Source of the DNA: Pempheris klunzingeri
Lineage: Eukaryota > Chordata > Actinopteri > Acropomatiformes > Pempheridae
DNA length: 64,000 bases
Reading direction: 5' to 3'
Assembly (NCBI RefSeq): GCF_042242105.1
Contig: NC_092022.1
Location: forward strand, 26,611,001 to 26,675,000
Shown: in pieces, positions 24,985-35,716 of the stretch
Layout: each line of letters opens with the position of its first letter
How positions within the stretch are numbered: position 1 is the stretch's first letter
Translations under genes and position numbers: made by a program
The notes under the pieces: model-generated
Database searches by the model: none
Told to the model about the DNA's origin: nothing
The model's input: the letters and a program-made list of their open reading frames with translations, nothing else

Positions 24985-25735
24985 CATGTACATCCGTCCG
25001 TCCGTCCATCCATCCATCCATTATCTTCCACTTATCCGAGGTTGGGTCGCGGTGGCAACAGGTCAAGCAGGGCACTGCAGACGCCCTTCTCCCGTGCAGC
25101 GCTTTCCAGCTCACCCCGGGGGATCCCGAGGCGTTCCCAGGCCAGATGAGAGATTTAATCCCTCCAGTCGGTTCTGGGTCTGCCCCGGGGTCTCCTCCCA
25201 GAGCGACATGCCCAGAAAACCTCCAAGGGGAGGCGCCCAGGAGGCGTCCTGACCAGATGCCTGAACCACCTCAACTGGCTCCTTTCGATGTGAAGGAGCA
25301 GCGGCTTTACTCCGAGCTCCTCCCAGATGTCCGAGCTCCTCACCCTTAGAGCTCCTCACCCTCAGAGCTCCTCACCCTTAGAGCTCCTCACCCTGTTTCT
25401 AAGGTTGAGCCCAGACACCCTACGGAGGAAACTCACTTCAGCCGCTTGTATCCGCACTCTCGTTCTTTTGGTCATGACCCTACGACGCCGCACCAATCCG
25501 CCTGTCATCTCACGCTCCATTTTACCTTCACTGAGAACAAGACCCCAAGATACTTAAACTCCCCCACTTGGTGCAGCAACTCACTCCCAACCCAAAGGGG
25601 GCAATCCACCTTTTCTCGGCAGAGAACCACGGCCTCAGACTTCGAGGTGCTGACCCTCCTGAGTGCTTCAAACTGGACGCTTTCCTCGGCTGCGCCTTGA
25701 GATCAGAATGTCTGACTTTCTGTACAAGCGGCTGC
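24985..25735 (-). mobile_element. non-LTR retrotransposon 3' fragment (LINE ORF2 C-terminus)
   Basis: The minus strand encodes pieces such as IERSQLRWFRHLVRTPPG, GRRPRGRPRTDWRD and LAWE, the conserved C-terminal region of an abundant teleost LINE. The 3' end carries a GGATGGATGG tail (about 24,990-25,020). It is full of frameshifts, so non-functional. It lies in the 5' flank of copy 3. Confidence 0.75.
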
Positions 25736-27274
25736 TGGTTGGGTAACGAATCCGTCACTGAGCGGCAAAACAAACGGATCAGTTAATCATTGGTTCCTGT
25801 TTTAGTGCGTCCCAAAGTGAAGTGGTACATCAGATGAGGAGCTGCCAGAAGCATCTCCACCATCAGGGTGGAGGTTTTACCGCCTGCAGAGGGCGACTGA
25901 AACACAGTGATCAGGTTCTACCCCATCAGACGAGGATCTTCTGGTCTCTGCTTTCTGCTTCTTCTGGTGGTTTTGGTGCTAAGTGACAACAGGATTAAAT
26001 TGTGCACTTGTGATTTATGGATTCACGGTTTGTATTTATTGTTGTTTTTGCTCAGTTTTCTTTAAGACTTTCAGAAGTTACAACAGAGAGTCGGATTCAA
26101 ACCCGGACCTGGAACATTTAGACCTCACAGCCGAGGCTGATGGGAAACACATCAGTTTATGAAGGAGCTAAACTCACAGTGAAACTGTTAGCATGCTAAC
26201 TTTAGCTCCCAGCACTCAGTGGAGACTTGTCAGATGTAGAACAGAGAAAATGAAGATGGTTTCTGCAGATATTGATGTTGACCTTTAACCCTTGAACACT
26301 AACCTAACAGTTAGTAACACCATCACTAACGTCAGGTATATTTTACCTGATAGAAAAATACTTCTCATCAAAACATATTAAAGTACAACAATACACGGCA
26401 AACTGAAGAACTCTTCTTTTACTTTCCTTATACGTCTCATAAAACAGAAAAAAGGTATCATGGGGGAACCCTATAAAAAAAGACAAAGGTCTCCAGACAC
26501 TCTTCAACTCCCCCCTGAATAAACAAACAAACCCAAAATATCCCCACAAAATCTACAGTTACACTGCCTGACATTAATGTTACCCTTTGATTTACATTTG
26601 CGTTGTAACTTGATAAAAGTGAAAAATCTAAATAATAAAATGCCGTACAGAGTTCTGAAAGCTGCTCTGATACAGGAAATATGAAGCACAGCGTTTCCTT
26701 TTAACTGTCGGTACAAAGAATAAAAGCTGCCACAGCAAACTGGAGCCTGCGTCCGACGTGAAGCAACAACTTCAGATTAAAGCTCAAGAGAAAACGTATC
26801 AGCAGCATGTTGTGTTACAGGATCAGAGCTACAGATAAATATTCAGACATTAACCGGCTGCACTGGTTCGTCTGGATCAAACTATGAAGCCACCTTCACG
26901 TGTTTCACACAGTTTGTCACACGTGCGTCAATTTAAAGCTAAATCTAGATCAGATCAAGATTCCTGCGGCCACGTCTTCATGCTTTCACGCCAACAAATC
27001 ACACACATTAAAAAATCCTGATTATGATGTTCAGTCGATCTGAGAGCTGAAGATGAGTCCAAACACAGAAAACAAACATGAAAATCAAAAGTGAAATTGT
27101 TGTATACAGAGACAGTGGAGATATATGTACTTCAATTTAAAAGTGAAGAAAGAAGCTGCTGTATTTGTTATACAATTATCCCTTACTCCCTGATTAAAGC
27201 TCAATATTTGTATTGATCCAGTAACAGAACTGTTCTGTAGGCGTCGTCATGCAGGAGCTTCATCACCTTCAGAC

Positions 27275-29161
27275 TCAGTCAGTTGGGTTTAAGAGGTTCT
27301 GTTTGGAAAAAAAGGAGAAATCGTCAAACTCCCCATAAAAATCTACAGAAAACATGAACGTACGTGTTCAATATCAAACAACTGATGTATTAAAGGAGTG
27401 ATAATATAATTATATACAGCTTCACTATTACAGAGGAACATCTGTGCTTGTTTGAATATTATACGTATATTAAAGAGTTCTTAGTGCTCAGAGATCAGAG
27501 ACAGACAGACAGTCAGACAGACAGTCAGACAGACAGACGTGTTCACCTCTGCTTCCTCTGACTGTTGTTTCTTCCTCCTGCAAAGAGTTTCATATAATCA
27601 GTCAAAGTTTAATTTTCAGAAAGAAAACATGAAAAGGATCAAAATAGTAGATGTTTAGAGTGAATGTTGTAGTTACTCCTGTAGCTCCATCTGTTGCACA
27701 ACTGTTGCTCCTCCTGTTGCTCCGCCTGTTGCCCTGCCTGTTGCCCCTCCTGTTGCTCCTCCTGTTGCTCCTCCTGTTGCTCCTCCTGGTGCTCCTCCTG
27801 TTGCTCCTCCTGTTGCTCCTCCTGTAGCTCCACCTGTTGCCCCTCCTCTTGCCCCGCCTGTTGCCCCTCCTGTTGCTCCTCCTGTTGCTCCTCCTGTTGC
27901 CCCTCCTGTTGCTCCGCCTGTTGCCCCTCCTGTTGCCCCTCCTGTTGCCCCTCCTGTTGCTCCTCCTGTTGCTCCTCCTGTTGCCCCATCCTGTTGAAAG
28001 AATTTCACATTACACTCAGCAGCTTGCAGACAAAAGGGATAAAAGAGATAAAAGTTTTTTTCACACAGACTGTTTCCTCTCCACCAAACGTCTGTTAAAC
28101 TGTTAATTTAATGAGGTAGGAAATATGTTTGTTTAGAGTATAGAGTTACCCCCCCCAACCCCCCCAGACAGACTTCTGTATCCTCACCAAACAGCATAAG
28201 AGCCAACAGGTGTTGATTCCTTACCTGGTTTTGTCCTGCAGGAGTTTCAATCAGTTCCTCAACAGCATCAAAACACTTTTCCCATGATTCACCACATAAG
28301 TTTTTCTTTGCTGCTTCTGTCAACTTCTCTTTTGCTTCTGTTGTCAAAATGTCTTTCACTACATCGTCCTCGTCCAAAATCACTCTGTAAAGTGCAAAGT
28401 TTCCGTTCCAACATGAGCCGTTGCAGCATTTTCTCCATTCAAATGACATCACTAAGGAAACCACAACAAGGACACAGAAGAGAACACTGAGGCCAATAAC
28501 CTGGAGGAGAGGAGCCAGAGTTGGTTATAATGTCACCACAGAGTTCATTGTCTCCAGATAACAGAGGCTGATAACAGGATACAGATACAATATGATGTGA
28601 GCATTAACCATAACCACTGCAACCAGTGGAAGAACCGACTGACAGGACGTGTTTGAAGCAAGAAAAACTCACCATGGACTCGTTCTTCAGTTCAGTGATG
28701 GTCGACTGTTCCTCTGCTGTGATGTTGTTCTTGTCTTTGCAGGCCAAATGTCTCTGTTGTTCAGACTGATCGTTCTGACAGCAAACGTACCAATCTCCAT
28801 CGATGAACACGAACACAGGCCACAGCAGGCCAACGAAAGCCGCCTTGATGATGTGACACAATAAAACACAGGAAAATGTGCCCAGTCTTTTCCTGCAGCG
28901 GATGACTTCAGTCCCACCTTGTCTCGAACATGTACAGGTACATGTGTATTTCCAGGCTCTTTGAAATATCTTGTCCGTCCAGAGATGCAAAACAAGCAAA
29001 ATACAACCCGGCATCACCGTGTACATGTAGCAGGAAACAGCTTGTGGTTTGCAGGAGCACTGAAAATCCTCGTCAAGTACAACATTGTAAATAAAAATCA
29101 CAATGATGGCGATGAAGGGGCTGAGCTTTTTGAGAGAGAATTGTGGAAAGATGTTGTTCAT
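27275..29161 (-). CDS. CALHM-like channel subunit, copy 4, Gly-Gly-Ala-Thr tail (377 aa)
   Basis: Exons 28673-29161, 28225-28500, 27677-27990, 27547-27577 and 27275-27298, all phase-consistent. Start at MNNIFPQFSLKKLSPF. This copy has the shortest cytoplasmic loop (KYTCTCTCSRQGGTEVIRC) and TM4 VIGLSVLFCVLVVVSLV. The tail exon holds about 25 units of a 12-bp repeat read as Gly-Gly-Ala-Thr after the initial Asp, and returns at its end to the family sequence QQMELQE. It continues RKKQQSEEAE. An extra base in the last exon relative to copies 1, 2 and 6 gives an early stop after NLLNPTD, losing the SEDDEAPA terminus. Confidence 0.75.
27700..27991 (-). repeat. 12-bp coding minisatellite, about 25 units (copy 4 tail)
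   Basis: Same unit as in copy 3, bounded by an acceptor (TTTCAACAG) upstream and the QQMELQE codons downstream. It is read as Gly-Gly-Ala-Thr in the gene frame. Confidence 0.94.
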
Positions 29162-29904
29162 CTTTGGTGCAAACTTGGCATCTGCTGACAGCTGCTGCAT
29201 GTAAGCTCTTGATATACTTTCAGGAAAACGCTCGACTGTGGATGGAGCAAAAGTGTTACACAACAGTTTCTCTTTTTCTCTCTCCCCCTCTCCACCCAGA
29301 TCCTGGTTCTTTTCCAGGTTTCTTCCTGTTAAAGTCTTTACCTGTTAAAGGGACCTGCCACTGTGTCCTAATTTAATATCTGATGCTGCTCATGTTTGGA
29401 TTCTTGAATCCTTAATGTTGGATTCCTGAATCGTTGGTCTCTGAATTAAAGAGTTTGGTCTGACCTGCTCTTTATGGAAAGTGTCTTGAGATAACACTGT
29501 TATGTTGGTGCTATATAATAAAGATTGATTGATTGATTGAAAGTGGACGTGGGCGAGAGACGATAAACTGTCTCCATTTATGGTGAAACTGATTTTTTTT
29601 GTACTTAGTTTTTTATTTTGCTGCCAATTCCGAGTGAAAACTAATACACAGAATCACACATGTGCAGACTGAAGAGGTGTTACGTGGCATTTGTGAACAT
29701 GAGAAACCTTTTTAAGACAAAGAGGAACAAAGGAAAGAAAGAAAGAAAACTTCCAGCAACGCGGGACGACTTTGTAAAGTGTAGAAATCACAGACACGAC
29801 ACTAACTGCTGTTTCAAATGTGTCCACTGTTCAGTTCCAGATACGTGTGACTGAATGTTTGGTGCCTTTGCAGACACACTGTGATCTGGAAGCTGTGATG
29901 CACA

Positions 29905-30600
29905 TGTACATCCGTCCGTCCGTCCATCCATCCATTATCTTCCACTTATCCGAGGTTGGGTCGCGGTGGCAACAGGTCAAGCAGGGCACTGCAGACGCCC
30001 TTCTCCCGTGCAGCGCTTTCCAGCTCACCCCGGGGGATCCCGAGGCGTTCCCAGGCCAGATGAGAGATTTAATCCCTCCAGTCGGTTCTGGGTCTGCCCC
30101 GGGGTCTCCTCCCAGAGCGACATGCCTGGAAAACCTCCAAGGGGAGGCGTCCAGGAGGCGTCCTGACCAGATGCCTGAACCACCTCAACTGGCTCCTTTC
30201 GATGTGAAGGAGCAGCGGCTTTACTCCAAGCTCCTCAGCCTTAGAGCTCCTCACCCTCTCTCTAAGGTTGAGCCCAGACACCCTACGGAGGAAACTCACT
30301 TCAGCCGCTTGTATCCGCACTCTCGTTCTTTTGGTCATGACCCTACGACGCCGCACCAATCCGCCTGTCATCTCACGCTCCATTTTACCTTCACTGAGAA
30401 CAAGACCCCAAGATACTTAAACTCCCCCACTTGGTGCAGCAACTCACTCCCAACCCAAAGGGGGCAATCCACCTTTTCTCGGCAGAGAACCACGGCCTCA
30501 GACTTCGAGGTGCTGACCCTCCTGAGCGCTTCAAACTGGACGCTTTCCTCGGCTGCGCCTTGAGATCAGAATGTCTGACTTTCTGTACGAGCAGCTGCTG
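29905..30600 (-). mobile_element. non-LTR retrotransposon 3' fragment, second copy
   Basis: Closely matches the 24,985-25,735 fragment (same peptides GRRPRGRPRTDWRD and RIQAAEVSFLRRVSGLNL) and occupies the same position relative to the next CALHM unit. It therefore spread by unit duplication rather than new insertion. Confidence 0.75.
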
Positions 30601-31707
30601 GTTGGGTAACGAATCCGTCACTGAGCAGCAAAACAAACGGATCAGTTAATCATTGGTTCCTGTTTTAGTGCGTCCCAAAGTGAAGTGGTACATCAGATGA
30701 GGAGCTACCAGAAGCATCTCCACCATCAGGGTGGAGGTTTTACTGCCTGCAGAGGGCGACTGAAACACAGTGATCAGGTTTTACCCCCTCAGACGAGGGT
30801 CTTCTGGTCTCTGGTTTCTGCTTCCTCTGGTGGTTTTGGTGCTAAGTGACGACAGGATTAAATTGTGCACTTGTGATTTATGGATTTAAGGTTTGTATTT
30901 ATTGTTGTTTTTGCTCAGTTTTCTTTAAGACTTTCAGAAGTTACAACAGAGAGTCGGATTCAAACCCGGACCTGGAACATTTAGACCTCACAGCCGAGGC
31001 TGATGGGAAACACATCAGTTTATGAAGGAGCTAAACTCACAGTGAAACTGTTAGCATGCTAACTTTAGCTCCCAGCACTCAGTGGCGACTTGTCAGATGT
31101 AGAACAGAGAAAATGAAGATGGTTTCTGCAGATATTGATGTTGACCTTTAACCCTTGAACACTAACCTAACAGTTAGTAACACCATCACTAACGTCAGGT
31201 ATATTTTACCTGATAGAAAAATACTTCTCATCAAAACATATTAAAGTACAACAATACACGGCAAACTGAAGAACTCTTCTTTTACTTTCCTTATACGTCT
31301 CATAAAACAGAAAAAAGGTATCATGGGGGAACCCTATAAAAAAAGACAAAGGTCTCCAGACACTCTTCAACTCCCCCCTGAATAAACAAACAAACCCAAA
31401 ATATCCCCACAAAATCTACAGTTACACTGCCTGACATTAATGTTACCCTTTGATTTACATTTGCGTTGTAACTTGATAAAAGTGAAAAATCTAAATAATA
31501 AAATGCAGTACAGAGTTCTGAAAGCTGCTCTGATACAGGAAATATGAAGCACAGCGTTTCCTTTTAACTGTCGGTACAAAGAATAAAAGCTGCCACAGCA
31601 AACTGGAGCCTGCGTCCGACGTGAAGCAACAACTTCAGATTAAAGCTCAAGAGAAAACGTATCAGCAGCATGTTGTGCTGCAGAAAAAGGCGTCCGTCAT
31701 CCCGTCT

Positions 31708-33457
31708 TCACTCCAAGTGTGACGAAGAGGTTCCAGGCATAAAGGCATCGCTCTGTTTGGAGAAAACACAGATTCAAGAGGAAGTGAGTTTCTTTCATGA
31801 AAACATCATAATTATTATCCTACTAATAATAAAATATCAGAGCTGATCCTGAAATGCATCCTGCAGGAGAACATGTGGCCAGAAGTATGTAGACACCTGA
31901 ACCCTCCCTTCAGGTAGAACATCATCATCCGAACTCCTCAACACACTTCAGTTCATCCAAACTCTGCTCACACTCCCTCCACAGCCTCCACTGACCCTCG
32001 TCCCACAACGGATCCAATTTAAAAACCTGCTCTTCGCTCACAAAGCTCCACAACCGCAACCCTTTGAGTTCCTACCAACACTTCAGTCACATTCGGCTCC
32101 TGATACAAGATGGAACAGCGACCTCCAGTGGAGTTATGTGCAGACACACAGGCAGACAGACAGACAGACAGATGTGTTCACCTCTGTTTCCTCTGACTGT
32201 TGTTTCTTCCTCCTGCAAAGAGTTTCATAAAATCAGTCAAAGTTTCATTTACAGAAAGAAAACATGAAAAGGATCAAAATAGATGAGTAATGTTGTAGTT
32301 ACTCCTCCTGTGTCATCTTCTGTAGCTCCATATCTTGCTGCTCCTGTTGCTCATCCTGTTGAAAGGTTGTGCATTTTTAGTTTAGACTGTTTCCTCTCCA
32401 CCAAAAGTCTAATGAGGTAGGAAATATGTTTGTTTAGAGTATAGAGTTACCCCCAACCCCCCCAGACAGACTTCTGTATCCTCACCAAACAGCATAAGAG
32501 CCAACAGGTGTTGATTCCTTACCTGGTTTTGTCCTGCAGGAGTTTCAATCAGTTCCTCAGCAGCATCAAAACACTTTTCCCACAATTTACCATGTAGTTT
32601 TTCCTTTACTATTTTTGTCAACTTCTCTTTTGCTTCTGTTGTCAAAATGTCTTTCACTACATCGTCCTCGTCCAAAATCACTTTGTAAAGTGCAAAGTTT
32701 CTGTTGCAACATGAATCCTTACAGCATTTTCTCCATTCAAATGACATCACTAAGGAAACCACAACAAGGACACAGAAGAGAACACTGAGGCCGATAACCT
32801 GGAGGAGAGGAGCAAGAGTTGGTTATAATGTCACCACAGAGTTCATTGTCTCCAGATAACAGAGGCTGATAACAGGATACAGATACAATATGATGTGAGC
32901 ATTAACCATAACCACTGCAACCAGTGGAAGAACCGACTGACAGGACGTGTTTGAAGCAAGAAAAACTCACCATGGACTCGTTCTTCAGTTCAGTGATGGT
33001 CGACTGTTCCTCTGCTGTGATGTTGTTCTTGTCTTTGCAGGCCAAATGTCTCTGTTGTTCAGACTGATCGTTCTGACAGCAAACATACCAATCTCCATCG
33101 ATCAACACGAACACAGGCCACAGCAGGCCAACGAAAACCGCCTTGAAGATGTGACACAATAAAACACAGGAAAATGTGTCCAGTCTTTTCCTGCAGCTGA
33201 TGACTTCAGTCCCACCTTGTCTCGAACATGAACAGCTACATGTGTATTTCCAGGCTCTTTGAAATATCTTGTCCGTCCAAAGATGCAAAACAAGCAAAAT
33301 AAAAGCCGGCATCCACATGTACATGTAGCAGGAATGAGGTTGTGGTTTGCAGGAGCACTGAAAATCCTTGTCAAGCACAACATTGTGAATAAAAATCACA
33401 ATGATGGCAATGAAGGTGCTGAGCTGACTGAGAGAATGCTCGAAGGATGTTCTTCAT
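31708..33457 (-). pseudogene. CALHM-like copy 5, frameshifted in TM1, different last exon
   Basis: Exon-like segments 32971-33457, 32523-32798, 32303-32355 (53 bp, DEQQEQQDMELQKMTQEE), 32182-32212 and a divergent last exon 31708-31752 (S-D-A-F-M-P-G-T-S-S-S-H-L-E). Against copy 2 there is a 2-bp deletion a few codons after the start (exon 1 is 487 bp, not a multiple of 3), so MKNILRAF runs out of frame before TM1. Everything downstream of MIFIHNVVLDKDFQCSC is open and splice sites are kept. Either a recent pseudogene or a gene using a start inside TM1, which would damage that helix. The 3' flank diverges from the other units at about 31,676. Confidence 0.7.
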
Positions 33458-33714
33458 CTTTGGTGCAAACTTGGCATCTGCTGACAGCTGCTGCACGTAA
33501 GGTCTTGATATACTTTCAGGAAACCGCTCGACTGTGGATGGAACAAAAGCGTTACATAACAGTTTCAAAACAGTTTCTCTTTCTCTCTCTCCCTAACCTC
33601 CCAGATCCTGGTTCTGTTAAAGGGGAGTTCTTCCTGCCACTGTTTCCTAATATAATATCTGATGTTGCTCATGTGGAGATTCTTGAATCCTTAATGTTGA
33701 ATTTCTAAATCCTT

Positions 33715-34030
33715 TGGTCTGAGCTGCCAGGAGGCGTCCTGATCAGATGCCTGAACCACCTCAACTGGCTCCTTTCGATGTGAAGGAGCAGCGGCTCTAC
33801 TCCGAGCTCCTCACCCTTAGAGCTCCTCACCCTTAGTGCTCCTCACCCTTAGAGCTCCTCACCCCTAGAGCTCCTCACCCTCTCTCTAAGGCTGAGCCCA
33901 GACACCCTACTAAGGAAACTCACTTCAGCTGCTTGCATCTGTGATCTCGTTCTTATGGTCATGACCTGCACTACTGCAGACGCCGCACCAATCCGACTGT
34001 CATCTCTGTCAAAAGACTTCTTCTTTAGGT
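33715..34030 (-). mobile_element. truncated LINE fragment, sister of 20.3 kb
   Basis: Same LINE peptides (RVSGLSLRERVRSSRGEEL) and the same flanks as at 20,330-20,660, upstream of copy 5. The match continues to about 34,560, so this is duplicated unit sequence. Confidence 0.65.
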
Positions 34031-35431
34031 TGAGGAGATTGGAGCCAGCTTGCAAGTTATAACAAAGTTTAATCTTACATGTAAGAGAAGCGTTTAACAG
34101 TGCAACAACATCATAGAGGTTACAGAGTAAAAGGCTCAACCAGTGAGCATGTACAGTTGGTTTTTATAATGGCCGTTGTGGGTGTAGTTCTCACACATCG
34201 TGTGATCATCTACTGGCGTGAGAACTTCTTCTTGTCCTTGTAGATATGAGGCTTCACACCGTTGCAGAGCACACCCTCGATTGCCACTCTGTCTGGCAAT
34301 TCGTGAGCATGTCCTTGGATGGCAATTCTCATAACAAAGATGGTTTCTGCAGATATTCACCAGCTGAGCAGGCAAAATATCGATGCAGGAGCCGTCACAG
34401 CGGAGTGCTGATTCACAGGAAAGATGGAAACAACAATAATGTTTCTCACAGAATTGAAGCACAGATGTTGACCTTTAACCCTTGAACATTAACCTAACAG
34501 TTAGTAACACCATCACTAACGTCGGGTCTATTTTACCTGATACTTCTCATCAAAACATTAAAGTACAACAATACACGGCAAACTGAAGAACTCTTCTTTT
34601 ACTTTCCTTATACAATGTCTCATAAAACAGAAAAAAGGTATCATGGGGGAACCCTATAAAAAAAGACAAAGGTCTCCAGACACTCTTCAACTCCCCCCTG
34701 AATAAACAAACAAACCCAAAATATCCCCACAAAATCTACAGTTACACTGCCTGACATTAATGTTACCCTTTGATTTACATTTGCATCGTAACTTGATTAA
34801 AGTGAATAATCTAAATAATAAAATGCAGTACAGAGTTCTGAAAGCTGCTCTGATACAGGAAATATGAAGCACAGCGTTTCCTTTTAACTGTCGGTACAAA
34901 GAATAAAAGCTGCCACAGCAAACTGGAGCCTGCGTCCGACGTGAAGCAACAACTTCAGATTAAAGCTCAAGAGAAAACGTATCAGCAGCATGTTGTGTTA
35001 CAGGATCAGAGCTACAGATAAATATTCAGACATTAACCGACTGCACTGGTTCGTCTGGATCAAACTATGAAGCCACCTTCACATGTTTCACACAGTTTGT
35101 CACACGTGTGTCAATTTAAAGCTAAATCTAGATCAGATCAAGATTCCTGCGGCCACGTCTTCATGCTTTCACGCCAACAAATCACACACATTAAAAAATC
35201 CTGATTATGATGTTCAGTCGATCTGAGAGCTGAAGATGAGTCCAAACACAGAAAACAAACATGAAAATCAAAAGTGAAATTGTTGTATACAGAGAGACAG
35301 TGGAGATATATGTACTTCAATTTAAAATTGAAGAAAGAAGCTGCTGTATTTGTTATACAATTATCCCTTACTCCCTGATTAAAGCTCAATATTTGTATTG
35401 ATCCAGTAACAGAACTGTTCTGTAGGTGTCG

Positions 35432-35681
35432 TCATGCAGGAGCTTCGTCATCTTCAGACTCAGTCACTCTGTGTATGAGGTTCTGTTTGGAAAAAAAGGT
35501 AAAAATTGTCAAACTTCCCATAAAAATCTACAGAAAACATGAACGTACATGTTCAATATCAAACAACTGATGTATTAAAGGAGTAATAATATAATTATAT
35601 ACAGCTTCACTATTACAGAGGAACATCTGTGCTTGTTTGAATATTATACGTATATTAAAGAGTTCTTAGTGCTCAGAGATC

Positions 35682-35716
<35 letters not shown>

